A stretch of DNA of 64,000 nucleotides from DATARH01 sp963778385 (GCA_963778385.1 CAVZUA010000002.1:310001-374000); one strand, 5' to 3'. Positions 44,328-53,671 are shown, counted from the first letter of the stretch. Made by a program: numbers and translations. Notes: a model not told the origin generated them from the sequence alone.

Positions 44328-47020
44328 TCATGCTGCCGCGACCTGCGGCAGGCGTTCGAAGTAGGCGTGATCCGGCGTCCGAGCGTCAAGGCTCGAATGC
44401 GGGCGCTTGCCGTTGTAGAAGTTCAGATAGCGGCCGATCGAGGCACGCGCCTCGGCGACGCTGTCATAGGCCCGCAGATAGTCGAGTGGCGCGGGGCATC
44501 GCAGCCCCGCGCTCTCCCAGAACCGGACGTGAACCTCTCAATTCATCCGGCTCCCATCATCCAGCCGCTGATCCCATGGCCCAGTGTGCGAACAGGGTCG
44601 GATTGCGGCGCCGAAGCGACCGTAACCAGTCCCAGGCCGCCATAGTGTGCCCTCGGAATCGTTTGTACTTGCGAGACACCCATCGCACGATAAAAGCATC
44701 AATCGTCCGGAGTTCCTCGCGAAGCCTCGAGGGGTAGAACCGGCCATAGTAGCGCACCCACCCGGCAAGGGTGGGACGGGCCCATTTGGCGATCTCTTCC
44801 AGCTCAAGATCGCTACGCAGATGCATTCGCCACCTTCGCACCTCCAGCCGCATCCTCTTGGCAGCCTTATCGCTGACCGCGGGGATGAAACTGACAAAGG
44901 GCTTCTGGTCGCGGCCAATCGCCACTCTCGGCCGAAACGTATAACCGAGAAAGTCGAACGACCGCTCCGGGTAGCCTCCCGGGCAATTCGTATCCTTGCA
45001 GTAGACGATCCTGGTCTTTTGCGGGTGCAGGCGTAACCGGCACTCCGCGAACCTCTTCTCCAGCGCCTGATGTAGCTCAAGCGCCTGCGCTTCGCTCGCG
45101 CAGTGACAGATCGCGTCGTCAGCGTAGCGTTCGAACAGGATGCCCGGATATTCTCGTTGCATCCAGCAATCGAACGCATAATGAAGAAAGAGATTTGCCA
45201 GCACAGGACTAACGACAGCTCCTTGCGGGGTGCCTCTCTCCCGGTCAACCAGGTCCCCATTCGGCATGCGCACCGGTGCCTGCAACCACCTTTGCAGATA
45301 GAGCAGCACCCATGGGCATTCCGTGTGTCGCCGCACGGCTCTCATCAGAAGTTCCCAGTCAATCTCATCGAAGAAACTCTTGATGTCGAGGTCGAGTACC
45401 CAGTCAGAAGCCCAACAACGCCGCCGGGCTTTGGCGAGGGCATCATGCGCGGACTTCCCGGGCCGATATCCATAGGAGTCCCGGTGGAACACCGGTTCCA
45501 GGATCGGTTCCAGATGCCGCTTGACCACCATCTGGGCGATCCTGTCGGAAACCGTTGGAATCCCGAGCGGCCGGGTTCCTCCAGTATCGCCTTTCGGTAT
45601 GTCAACGCGACGCACGGCTGGGGGAAAGTAGCTTCCCGACGACATTCTGTTCCAGATCCGATAGAGGTTCTTACTCAGATCCCTGTCGAAATCCTCGATA
45701 GACTGCCCGTCCACTCCAGCCGCCCCTCGGTTGGCCTTCACTTGCTTGTACGCTTCCCACACTTCGCGTTTGGCAATACAAAACGGCCTCGCTTCAACCA
45801 TGGTGGTCATCCCCTTTCAGGTTGCCACCGGGATAAAGCTGAATGACGACGCCCCTTCGGTCCGATCCCATTGCAGGACCTTCAACCCTACTACGGACGT
45901 CTCCGCCCCTGTGCCCCGCATCGGTACTCAGACCCTCACGGCGACTGACCGCTTGGGTTTCTCCCTTCGCATCGGGACGACAGGTTCCTGTGTTCCTTAC
46001 CGAAGCCTGTCCTGAGGTCACGCCGCCTTCATGCCGGACGCCGGTTGGGCCGTCAGCAGGTATCGCCCAACCCTTGCTCGCGGGACAGAAGTCTGGGCCC
46101 CGGTTTCGACGTCGGTTGAATACGTTACGACACGTCATCAGCGGTTCACTCGCGTTCGTCTCCTCAGGACCCACCTGACGGAATAGCTTCCGCCTTTTCC
46201 AGCAACGCTCACCACAAGGGCTCTTTACCCTCGCGGCTTGTGGCGGTTTGGAACCTGCCCCTGCAGGCCAACTCCGGGGGGCCGTCCCCCATCTCCGGTA
46301 AAGTTCCGCGTCGCCTCAAGCGGAGACGACCCGTTCACAGCACACAACCTCTTCGTATTTGACCGAGCGCCAGAGCCGCTCGACGAACACGTTGTCGCGC
46401 CATGCGCCCCTGCCATCCATGCTGATCGCGATGGCGTTGTCGAGCAACAGTGCGGTGAAGTCCTGGCTGGTGAATTGGCTGCCCTGGTCGGTGTTGAAGA
46501 TCTCCGGCCTGCCATGTCGGGCGAGCGCCTCCTCGACCGCCTCGAGGCAGAACTCGACCTCCATCGTGATCGACACGCGCCAAGCCAGAACCCGTCGGCT
46601 GAACCAATCGACCACCGCCGTCAGGTAGACAAAGCCACGCGCCATCGGGATGTAGGTGATGTCCATCGCCCACACCTGGTTGGGCCGCACGATCGCCAGC
46701 CCCCGCAGCAGGTACGGATAGACCTTGTGTCCCGGTGCCGGTTTCGACGTATTCGGACAGCGATAGAGCGCAGCGATGCCCATGCGTTTCATCATCGTCG
46801 CGACCCGCTGGCGGCCGATCGCGATGGCCTCGCCACGCAGCAGATCGCGCAGCATCCGGCTGCCCGCGAACGGGTAGTCGAGATGCAACTCGTCGATCCG
46901 CCGCATCACCGCCAAATCGGCCGGCGATACCGGCCGAGGCTGGTAATAGACACTGCTCCGACTGAGCTTCAGCAGCTTGGCCTGCCGGGCCACGGGCAGC
47001 TCATGTCCGCGCTCGATCAT
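44328..47020 (-). CDS. IS3-family transposase OrfB #2, interrupted by group II intron
   Basis: Exon 1 is 46346-47020 (225 codons): IERGHELPVARQAKLLKLSR, then the DDE residues in MDITYIPM and FNTDQGSQFTS and the Glu in FVERLWRSVKYEEV. Exon 2 is 44328-44480 (50 codons and TGA): YLRAYDSVAEARASIGRYLNF to FERLPQVAAA. Splicing the intron out at EEV/YLRAYD gives a 275-residue transposase without a frame gap. ATG 47018-47020 overlaps the OrfA stop. Confidence 0.85.
44483..44553 (-). ncRNA. Group II intron domains V and VI
   Basis: Minus-strand RNA: GAGCCGGAUGAAUUGAGAGG followed by UUCACGUCCGGUUCU is a canonical domain V with the AGC/GAGC triad side and GUUCAC tetraloop-type apex; GCGCGGGGC-UGCGAU-GCCCCGCGC then forms domain VI, with the 3' end ACUCGAC. 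The stem and spacing match bacterial group II introns. Confidence 0.8.
44557..45810 (-). CDS. ltrA: Group II intron reverse transcriptase/maturase
   Basis: A 417-residue LtrA-type protein. Reverse transcriptase motifs in order: EAYKQVKANRGAAGVDGQS, RPLGIPTVSDRIAQMVVK, YGYRPGKSAHDAL, WVLDLDIKSFFDEIDWELL, GTPQGAVVSPVLANLFLHYAFD, FERYADDAICHC (catalytic YADD), and the maturase X domain with WARPTLAGWVRYYGRFYPS. The protein ends shortly after the X domain, so there is no C-terminal endonuclease (En) domain; this is the En-minus type. It would splice and mobilise its host intron. Confidence 0.92.
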   Translation of the reverse strand: MTTMVEARPFCIAKREVWEAYKQVKANRGAAGVDGQSIEDFDRDLSKNLYRIWNRMSSGSYFPPAVRRVDIPKGDTGGTRPLGIPTVSDRIAQMVVKRHLEPILEPVFHRDSYGYRPGKSAHDALAKARRRCWASDWVLDLDIKSFFDEIDWELLMRAVRRHTECPWVLLYLQRWLQAPVRMPNGDLVDRERGTPQGAVVSPVLANLFLHYAFDCWMQREYPGILFERYADDAICHCASEAQALELHQALEKRFAECRLRLHPQKTRIVYCKDTNCPGGYPERSFDFLGYTFRPRVAIGRDQKPFVSFIPAVSDKAAKRMRLEVRRWRMHLRSDLELEEIAKWARPTLAGWVRYYGRFYPSRLREELRTIDAFIVRWVSRKYKRFRGHTMAAWDWLRSLRRRNPTLFAHWAMGSAAG

Positions 47021-47328
47021 CGCTTTGCGCTCAGCATGCCGGCCTTGCTGAGCGCGCCGGCCAAAAAATCGTTCTCCAGCGCCAATTCGCCGATCTTGGC
47101 GTGCAGCATCTTCAAATCCACCACCGGCGCAGTTTCCGGGCCGGCCGCACCAGAGCCGAACACCCCGGCTGCCCCGGCGAGAAGCTGCCCCTTCCAACTC
47201 GTAATCTGGTTCGGATGTACGTCAAACTGCTGGGCCAACTCAGCCAGCGTCTTCTCGCCCTTGATCGCGGCCAGTGCCACCTTCGCCTTGAAGGCCGCAG
47301 TGTGGTTCCGGCGTGTCCGTCTCGTCAT
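47017..47328 (-). CDS. IS3-family transposase OrfA #2
   Basis: 103 residues: TRRTRRNHTAAFKAKVALAA IKGEKTLAELAQQFDVHPNQ ITSWKGQLL, a helix-turn-helix, then a zipper (KMLHAKIGELALENDFLAGAL). Start ATG 47326-47328 with AGGAGAGC. Its stop overlaps the OrfB start (ATGA), and OrfA/OrfB use the -1 frameshift arrangement of the family. Confidence 0.88.
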   Translation of the reverse strand: MTRRTRRNHTAAFKAKVALAAIKGEKTLAELAQQFDVHPNQITSWKGQLLAGAAGVFGSGAAGPETAPVVDLKMLHAKIGELALENDFLAGALSKAGMLSAKR

Positions 47329-47362
47329 GCTCTCTCCTGATCCGCGGCGATCCTCGCCGTCA

Positions 47363-48671
47363 TCAGGCAGAAAATCCACTTAGCCCGCTGTCCAAATTCC
47401 CCAGGCCACCTCTAACAGAGCGGGTTCTTCCACTTGGCACCGGCCCGTCAAAGAAGGGCCGGTAGTCAGTTCCGGTCTTGACAAGGGCATGAGCGACGCG
47501 CGCCATCTTGGCAGCGACGGCACTCAACGCCTTGCGCCGGAGATCCTTGTTATCGCGATCTTTGGCGATATGACGTCCGAAGTGATCGCGAAAGCTATTC
47601 TCGCGCTGACGGACGGCGACCTGGGCCGCAAGCCAGAAGGTCCGGCGCAGGCGGGCATTGCCGAACTTTGAGAGCCTGGTCTGGCCACGAAATTGCCCGG
47701 ACTGATGGGTGGCAAGATCGAAACCGCAAAACTTCAAGAACTGGCGGTGATGACGAAACCGGCGCAGGTCCCCCGCCTCTGCCAATATCGTCAGCGCATG
47801 GATTGGCCCGATGCCCGGCACTTGGCGTAGGCGTAAGTAGTCGGGATGGGTGCGCAGGAGTTCATCTGCCTGGGCTTCGATCGCATCGCGCTGACGGATC
47901 AGGCCGCGGGCCTGTGCCAAGACCAAGCGGAACATGGCGATCGCCGGAGCATCCAGCGGCACCGGAAGAGCGGCTGAGGTGCATGCGGTCTCATAGATAT
48001 CACCGAGCAGGCGGGCCTTTGACACCTTCCGACCCGCCACGTCCCAGGCCGCAGCGACGAAGGCGTCCTTCGCCAACACAGTGATGCTGGCCGGCGTGGG
48101 AAAGCGCTCGAGAAGCGCCAAGAACCAGTCGCTGCGCGAGTTCCCGGCGAAGCGCTCGATCTCGGGAAAATAGAGCGGCAGATAATGGGTGAGAAGCCGA
48201 TGCCAGAGCTCGGTCTTGGCCTTGGAGACGACCTCATGGGTCTTCGACAGCTCCTGAAGGTCGTTGATCCCGGCCGCCAATGGATCCTGGTAGGCCATCG
48301 TGGCGCCGATCCGCAGCATGTGCAGGATTACCTGGGCGTCCTTCGGATCATTCTTATCCCAACCGTTGTACAGCGCTTCGCGGGTCCGGGCGAGTGCCAT
48401 ACCGGAGATGAGCCGGACCTCAAAACCAGCCACGATCAACCGGTGAGCCAAAACGCGGTGATAGTTTCCCGTCGGTTCGAGCCCGACGACGATGGGACGG
48501 GCAAGCGCGTGCAGGGTCACGATAAAAACGATCATGCTCGGCTCTGGTGTTAAGGACGGTCATGCGGCGTCGGCGTCCATGGCCCGGGTCGATCAGAACC
48601 TCGTTGCGCGCTTTAGCAATATCGATGGCTACGAGCGCCGCCTCCGGCGGCGTAGACTTCCGTTCGGTCAT
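47363..48671 (-). pseudogene. IS110-family transposase, frameshifted
   Basis: The 5' part from ATG 48669-48671 reads ERKSTPPEAALVAIDIAKAR (D of DEDD) and breaks at a run of five T (about 48520-48525, minus strand). The rest continues in another frame with VTLHALARPIVVGLEPTGNYHR (E), NDPKDAQVILHML (D) and the C-terminal domain VPGIGPIHALTILAEAGDLRRF and KFCGFDLATHQSGQFRGQ. One T fewer would restore one protein of about 425 residues. The 3' end runs into IS3 #2, which adds NLDSGLSGFSA to the natural end. Confidence 0.75.
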
Positions 48672-49191
48672 CGTCGGACCTCCAAAGTGACTGTTGGCAC
48701 ATTCACTCTAGAGACCTGCCGGCCGTGCCCCACCAGGGGAGGCGGCGCTACGCTCGCAAAGGGCTTCGCGTCGCCTCCCCCGGATCGGAACGGCTTTCCC
48801 AATGTGCTATGGCCCCGAGTTTGTCGCCAAGGCGGTGCAGGAGTGGATCGGCGCCGTCGGGGCAAAGACCGCCTACATCACCCCCGGCAGCCCCTGGGAA
48901 AACGGGTTCATCGAAAGTTTTAACGCGCGCCTGCGCGACGAGCTGCTCGACGGCGAGATCTTCTACACGCTGCGCGAAGCCCAGATCGTCATCGAAAGCT
49001 GGCGGCGGCATTACAATACGATCCGGCCGCATGCCTCGATCGGTTACCGCGCTCCTGCCCCGGAGGTGTTCGTGCCAGCACTCGCCGCATGGCCGGCTGC
49101 GCAACCCCGACCAGCTCCGCCGGCCATGCTCCCGCTGGTCCCACGGCCAACCCTAAACTAACATTCCAATCGGACCACCTCTCGGGGGCCG

Positions 49192-49773
49192 GTCAGCTCA
49201 CTTCCACCGGGGGACGATTGCGCGCCCCACGGCACCGGACACCGGGCGCAAGGCGTGTTGACCGAGGAGGGCTCGCACGATGGGCGACACGGCTTGTGGC
49301 CGGTGATGGATTGCGGAAGCGATCCAGGCGCCAAGCCGGCCTGCGGTACTCCGCTGGCCGAGCGCCAGGCGGCTGCGATCGTTTCCTCATCTGTTATTCT
49401 CGGCAACCAATGAAGCGTGGGGAGCATCACCACGAACACGAACGAGCGCCCTTTCGCCCCTTGGGGCGATTGGGCGCGAGGCAAGCAACTGCACCGACAT
49501 CTTCGCTTGCGGCGAGCGCATCGCTGTCCGCCTCCCGCGGATACGGGAAAACAAACCAAAACAACCAACAACCGTATTCCAGTCGCGGCCGTAATCGGCG
49601 CGTAGCCAAATCTCAAATCATTGAAAATAAGGGGGCTTTTGGAGAAGACTGATGCCTATAGGTCGTGCCGACGGTAGGCATTGCTGTAGGCACACCGGTA
49701 GGCACGAGTTCGTAGGCATCCCCTGTGTCCGGTCTACGGCCCGGCAACGGTCGTTCGCGGTGTAGGGAGAAGC
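49192..49773. other. Island spacer with no confident gene
   Basis: 580 bp between IS3 #1 and the truncated IS630 copy. A plus-strand stretch GLWPVMDCGSDPGAKPACGT ending VSSSVILGNQ (stop near 49410), and a minus-strand tail of about 43 codons (ELVPTGVPTAMPTVGTTYRH to PLFSMI, 49645-49773, cut by the IS630 end) look partly protein-like, but no family is recognised. Confidence 0.4.
49674..49718. repeat. Four GTAGGCA direct repeats
   Basis: GTAGGCA at 49674, 49686, 49698 and 49712, 12-14 bp apart. On the minus strand they code VPT repeats in the open tail described above, so they may be either protein repeat or iteron-like DNA. Confidence 0.6.
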
Positions 49774-49775
49774 TA

Positions 49776-50834
49776 GTCGGCCAAGTCGTTCATAGTGCGG
49801 GGTACAACCTGCTCAGTTTGACCCGCGCGTCGGCGGTGGTGAACTGCCAATTCGCCTTGGCGTGCTTCCTGTTGCGGTCAGCTTCCCATGCCTCGACTTC
49901 GTCCTTCAACACCCGCTGATCGGGGATGCGGCGGTCGAGGCATTGGGAGGAGAGAACGCTGAGTTCAGATTCCGCCATGTCGAGCCAACTCCCGTGTTTT
50001 GGTGTGTAGTGCCACTCGAACCGTTCGACGAGCCGGCGGGCTTCGGCGGGGGGAAAGGCTTCGTACAGCGAAGCTGGCTTGTGCGTGTTCAGGTTGTCCT
50101 GGACGAGCACGATTTTTGCTGAACCGGGGAAGTGCGTGTCGGATAATTCCTTGAGCACCTGGGCATAATCCATCGCCGTGTGACGGTCGGTGACCTTGAC
50201 GTGCCGCCAGCCTTCCAGTGGCGCGAACATCATGAACAGATTGGCCGTCCCATTGCGTCGGTATTCGTAATCGTGCCGGCCGGGCCGTCCGGGTTTCGCC
50301 GCGATCGGCACGCGCGTTTCGGCAATGAGTTGCTTTGAGGTCTCGTCGAGGCAGACCAGGGGACGTTGCCGATCATAGGGCCGTTGATAAACCTCCAAGA
50401 CGTCTTCCATGGCGGCAACAAAGGCGGCGTTGGCGTCCGGCGGGATGACCCATTGCTGCTTCAGATGCGGCTTGAGAGTGTTTTTTTCAGCGTCCGCCCG
50501 ATCGTGTTGTCGCTGGCCCGTTCGACGATCTTCAGTTCGACGACCGCCTCTTCCAACAGTTGCAATGTCCAGCGTGCGCGGCCGGCCGGCGGTTTGGAAC
50601 AGGCCAACGCGATTAACCTGGCCTCGGCCGCCCCATCGAAGATCCGCCGCCTCGCCGAATTCGCCGAATGCTTGCGAATCAGGGCCGCCTCCAACCCCTC
50701 TTCGACCAGCCGCTGGCGCGTCCTGGCAACCGTGGCGACACTGGTCTCGAGCGCCGCTGCAATCTCGCTGTCGCTCCAGCCTTCACCACCGTCCGAGGTA
50801 TCGGCTTTCAACAGAATGCGGGCCTTCAGCAGCT
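49776..50834 (-). mobile_element. IS630-family element copy A, 5'-truncated
   Basis: Homologous base for base to 55797-56855 (copy B) in inverse orientation, but lacking the first 177 bp. Its intact right end begins at TA (49774-49775), GTCGGCCAAGTCGTTCATAG. The join to foreign sequence is at 50834/50835. Confidence 0.85.
49790..50834 (-). pseudogene. IS630-family transposase, truncated copy A
   Basis: Two frames, as in copy B: the amino part (50461 on) KADTSDGGEGWSDSEIAAAL with helix-turn-helix and the carboxyl part (49790-50410) with VCLDETSKQL, VLVQDNLNTHKPASLY and WLDMAESELSVL (D, D, E). The initial ~40 codons are missing, so it is non-functional unless helped in trans. Confidence 0.8.
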
Positions 50835-50967
50835 AGATGCAGAGGTGATGAAAGAGTTAGGGTTTGTTTTCTTGTCGGGCAAGACCTGCAAAATGGTGTG
50901 GTTGGGGCATCGGTTCTTTCGAGAATAAATCAGATGCCCGGCCGCTCTCTCAAACTTCAGCCGGGAT

Positions 50968-51534
50968 TTAATACCAGTCCCCCATTGTAGCGTTCGGGAA
51001 ATAGAAATCTCTCATAGTGTAGTAGTCCAAGAGCGTTGTAATTAGCGTGCTGACGGCAATAACCGCCGTCGGCGATACCAATACCAGAGCGTTTTGGACA
51101 ACGCGGCGGCGCCAACTCATCAAAACAATGATAATCACGACAGCGAGCAATGCATTGAGCACCAACCACGGTTTAAGTGGGATTCCGCGATACATACAGA
51201 CAGATATCCAAATCGAATCCACGACCAATAAGCCCAGGAGATACCCATAAAACCGTTTCCAATGGGATGGCGAGAGTGAACGCGAAAATACAAAGAAGCA
51301 GGCCGACATCGCCAAAAAACACATCCCATCGAACATCAACAAGCCGGCAACATCGCGCAGCCGCAACATCGGATTGTGAAGGTAGATCGAGTAAAAGTAT
51401 CGACTCATTCCGTGGTAAAAAGGGAAGATCATAAAAAGAAAAGAAAATAATGAGGGAACTCTGTCACGACGGATTGGTTGATCGCCGTCAGGCACAAACT
51501 GTTTGAATGATTCGCTCAATGCCAGTCCGAGCAA
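50968..51534 (-). CDS. Multi-pass membrane protein, unknown
   Basis: A 188-residue protein with about five hydrophobic segments: VPSLFSFLFMIFPFYHGMSRYFY, DVAGLLMFDGMCFLAMSACFFVFS, FYGYLLGLLVVDSIWISVCMY, PWLVLNALLAVVIIIVLMSW and ALVLVSPTAVIAVSTLITTLLD. Only a TTG start is available at 51532-51534; the first line (LLGLALSESFKQFVPDG) suggests the original N-terminus may be missing. AT-richer than the chromosome. No family recognised. Confidence 0.6.
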   Translation of the reverse strand: MLGLALSESFKQFVPDGDQPIRRDRVPSLFSFLFMIFPFYHGMSRYFYSIYLHNPMLRLRDVAGLLMFDGMCFLAMSACFFVFSRSLSPSHWKRFYGYLLGLLVVDSIWISVCMYRGIPLKPWLVLNALLAVVIIIVLMSWRRRVVQNALVLVSPTAVIAVSTLITTLLDYYTMRDFYFPNATMGDWY

Positions 51535-51537
51535 CGA

Positions 51538-51740
51538 TTAGCGTCCTAGTAAACTCAGCAGTTTCTCCCGATACCAGCGTAACACTGACGACGAGCCCAA
51601 GACGTTCACCGACGTCCGCAATCCGGGGCACGTCCGTTTGACAACGGAATCCCGACCATGCGCTAGTGGGGAAATCGGGGTTGTGGGACTGGCCGCCTGA
51701 CCAATGGCCACCTCAAACTCCACCCCGACAGACGGTCGAT
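51538..51740. other. Junction debris at the ATPase 3' end
   Basis: About 200 bp that do not belong to the ATPase family or to the membrane-protein gene. A short minus-strand frame here (EFEVAIGQAASPTTPISPL...) looks like an unrelated remnant. It likely marks an insertion or deletion that removed the ATPase C-terminus. Confidence 0.45.
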
Positions 51741-53000
51741 GATCTCGCTTGCACGCTCTGATGCGCGTTTCCAGTCGTATTGGAAATATTCTTGTACAGA
51801 GTTTGCAAAATATTCCGGCGGAAAATCCGCAATTCCACGCCGAAGAATTTGTTTGAACGCGCGCATCGTCGGGGGCGTCGACAGAGAGAATAACGCTCGC
51901 AAGACAAATCGAAATGGTCCGCGCTGCATCGCGGTCAAGTCGGAAGAGAGCGCATTGAATATCCGTTCGATACGATCGATGCTGTCATTGATGGCAATGG
52001 GCGAGCCGTCGCCTTTGTGAAATAGATTCACTGCTACTGGTTCATTCGGATCGATAATGATAAGGCGCTCGCGCAACTCCCATGCGAGCTCGGAATAAAT
52101 GATCTCGTCAGTCAGCACACCTTTCGGCTCCATGAGAACAACCGTTTCGGTGCCTTTGGCTATCTGCGGTAAGACCTGCGCAATGCGCCACCGGATAGCG
52201 TTGGTCTTGCCTTGTCCGGGGGCGGCAATGAGCATGGCATGACTGTGCCAATCTATCTCTTCGATGACCGGCGCTTGCGGTCCAGGGTCGGGAAGCTGCG
52301 CGGGTTGCGGCTCGGGGATGTCGAGGAAGAGGAGGTCGTAGAGGGGCGTGCCTTCGAGATATGCCTTCACAGATTGTTTCGACTGTCCGCGCCAGTTCCG
52401 TGGCGGAATCAGTTCACCTTTGAATACGCGTTCAGAGTTCTCCTCAAGGGCCGCCCGAAATGGTTGAAATAGACCATACGGTTCCGATGATAAGAGCGGC
52501 TGGATGAGGTCATCGATGAGATGGTGTGTCTTGTCGCCAGTTATGTCGAGGAACGGTATTGAGGGCGTGTCCGGGTCGAGCTGGGCACCTCCCGCCGGGA
52601 AGAACGCATAGTGCGGAAGTGCGCCGAGAAAATGATCGAAGCATTCGAGCGTACGGGAAACGAAATCGGCGATGATCGCCTGTGGGTCGTGCTCGGCGAA
52701 AGACACAAGATAAAAAAGCAAGTCGCGATATGCGCCCGTGCCAATAGGGGTAGTCGGATACTTGCGTTCAAATTCGATTTGAGGCAATTCTTCCTGCTCG
52801 TACAGCTCTTCAGCGCATCGCATAAGAGCGATCGTCATATTCTCGGAGGGGTAGCCGCCATAGGTCTTCGCGCAGTGAGGCATGAGAGCGCGAACAAATC
52901 CCCTGGTAAATCCGTCCGGGTTCGGAAACGGATTAGGGTACCAATATGCCTCAACTGCCGTTTCTAATTCCGCAGTGGATGTTGTGCGATTGTATTTCAT
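51663..53000 (-). CDS. P-loop ATPase, TraG/VirD4- or HerA-like, C-terminally truncated
   Basis: A 445-residue protein with the Walker A motif AAPGQGKTN (about residue 258-266) inside IDWHSHAMLIAAPGQGKTNAIRWR, then VVLMEPKGVLTDEIIYSELAWELRERLIIIDPNEPVAVNLFHKGD, the pattern seen in conjugative coupling proteins and related TraG/VirD4/HerA ATPases. The N-terminal 240 residues (TAVEAYWYPNPFPNPDGFTR, IPFLDITGDKTHHLIDDLIQPLL) carry a distinct all-alpha domain. After EIIDRLSG the sequence changes to WSLRWPLVRRPVPQPRFPH and stops, so Walker B and the C-terminus are missing. It overlaps the next gene upstream by 1 nt (TAATG), so they are one operon. Confidence 0.75.
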   Translation of the reverse strand: MKYNRTTSTAELETAVEAYWYPNPFPNPDGFTRGFVRALMPHCAKTYGGYPSENMTIALMRCAEELYEQEELPQIEFERKYPTTPIGTGAYRDLLFYLVSFAEHDPQAIIADFVSRTLECFDHFLGALPHYAFFPAGGAQLDPDTPSIPFLDITGDKTHHLIDDLIQPLLSSEPYGLFQPFRAALEENSERVFKGELIPPRNWRGQSKQSVKAYLEGTPLYDLLFLDIPEPQPAQLPDPGPQAPVIEEIDWHSHAMLIAAPGQGKTNAIRWRIAQVLPQIAKGTETVVLMEPKGVLTDEIIYSELAWELRERLIIIDPNEPVAVNLFHKGDGSPIAINDSIDRIERIFNALSSDLTAMQRGPFRFVLRALFSLSTPPTMRAFKQILRRGIADFPPEYFANSVQEYFQYDWKRASERASEIIDRLSGWSLRWPLVRRPVPQPRFPH

Positions 53001-53671
53001 TAGAACTGTATCGTCTCGGTTTTATCGCCCAGCACCAAACTTTCGTCGATGACAGTTTTTAGCTTGGGCAACAGTTCTTTCTTCAGTTTCTCGGAATAGA
53101 GCATTGCTTCGCGTGGTGTACTGAAATCACGCATGTTAAGTGGGTCGAGAATATCTCCAATTGAAATCTCATTGCACTCGGCAGCATACTCGCGGCGTTT
53201 CTGGGCAAGGTCATCGGACGAAAAAGACGGAATGCCAGTTCTGCGAGACATACTTTCGCCGATGTCTTTCCATTCTTGAACTCTCTGGTCAACTTGATCG
53301 CGCGTGTACTTCGGTACGCTCTCAAGAAGGACATCGTCAAGCTCGTGTTGCTCGACCGCAGCGCGCTCCGCCTCGGAAAGCGCAACGAGAACATGCACCT
53401 TAGTGCCCTCAACTTTCACAGTAGCCGTCATTGATGCGACAACGGGCAAATCAGCGAGAATAGCTTGGCGCTCTTTCTCGCGCTCCGCTTCTTTATGTCG
53501 TTGTAGCGTTTTAGCTTGTTCTTGTTCTCTTCTTCGTCGAGCATTTGAAAAACTATCCCGAATGGCGTGGAACGCACCAAACCACCATAGTGCATATAGA
53601 ATAATCCCACCAAACCCGATGCGGAGACACCAATAAAAAAACTCTATGATACCAGGGAGATTGGGATGCAC
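53000..53671 (-). CDS. Membrane-anchored coiled-coil protein, unknown
   Basis: A 223-residue protein: TM helix FFYWCLRIGFGGIILYALWWFGAF (about 11-34), a charged coiled coil SNARRRREQEQAKTLQRHKEAEREKERQAIL, then a soluble alpha/beta domain SMTATVKVEGTKVHVLVALSEAERAAVEQHELDD and RKEL/K-rich C-terminal helices. Start GTG at 53669-53671. Coupled to the ATPase by a 1-nt overlap. May be a membrane partner of the ATPase; no homologue recognised. Confidence 0.7.
   Translation of the reverse strand: MHPNLPGIIEFFYWCLRIGFGGIILYALWWFGAFHAIRDSFSNARRRREQEQAKTLQRHKEAEREKERQAILADLPVVASMTATVKVEGTKVHVLVALSEAERAAVEQHELDDVLLESVPKYTRDQVDQRVQEWKDIGESMSRRTGIPSFSSDDLAQKRREYAAECNEISIGDILDPLNMRDFSTPREAMLYSEKLKKELLPKLKTVIDESLVLGDKTETIQF

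Larger units (their letters stand above)
44481..46345 (-). mobile_element. Group II intron with reverse transcriptase
   Basis: 1865 bp on the minus strand, starting GTGTGCTGTGAACGGG after exon ...GAGGTT and ending ...CCACTCGAC before exon TATCTGCGG, so it fits GUGYG...AY. Domain V lies at 44519-44553 and domain VI at 44483-44517. The 535 bp upstream of the reverse transcriptase gene would be domains I-IV. It interrupts OrfB of IS3 #2. Confidence 0.85.
44203..47394 (-). mobile_element. IS3-family element #2, nested in the IS110
   Basis: Ends TGGACAG...TAAGTGGATCTCTGCC (left) and, reverse-complemented, TGGACAGCGGGCTAAGTGGATTTTCTGCC (right). 3192 bp including a 1865-bp group II intron, so 1327 bp of IS. 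It inserted close to the IS110 gene 3' end. No target duplication is evident at the two ends. Confidence 0.8.
43931..48810 (-). mobile_element. IS110-family element nested in IS3 #1
   Basis: Lies between codons SDN and GPEF of the IS3 transposase. IS110 sequence is 43931-44202 plus 47395-48810 (1688 bp without the nested IS3 #2). It carries a DEDD transposase gene on the minus strand and noncoding ends of about 270 bp (downstream of the gene) and 140 bp (upstream). No terminal inverted repeats or target duplication are seen, as expected for IS110. Confidence 0.7.
43418..49161 (+). pseudogene. IS3-family transposase OrfB, interrupted
   Basis: First part 43418-43930 encodes the DDE domain up to GVPGHIRSDN (first and second acidic residues in SYDFVEER and RSDN). 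The second part, 48811-49161, resumes in frame with GPEFVAKAVQEWIGAVGAK then TAYITPGSPWENGFIESFNARLRDELLDGE (catalytic Glu in FIESF) and the C-terminus. 513 and 351 nt, both multiples of three; removing 43931-48810 restores the gene exactly. Confidence 0.85.
43043..49188 (+). mobile_element. IS3-family element #1, split by nested insertions
   Basis: Ends are CCCCCGTTGAAGTGGTCC (left) and, reverse-complemented, CCCCCGAGAGGTGGTCC (right). Both flanks carry the 3-bp duplication CCG (43040-43042 and 49189-49191). The element itself is 43043-43930 plus 48811-49188, 1266 bp together, the usual IS3 size; the 4880 bp between are an IS110-family element with further insertions. Confidence 0.85.

Noticed and set aside
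49674..49718. CRISPR repeats
   Set aside because: Units are only 7 bp with 5-7 bp gaps.
51663..53000. Complete conjugation ATPase (TraG/VirD4) of an active ICE
   Set aside because: Walker B and the C-terminus are missing, and no relaxase or mating-pair genes are in the window.
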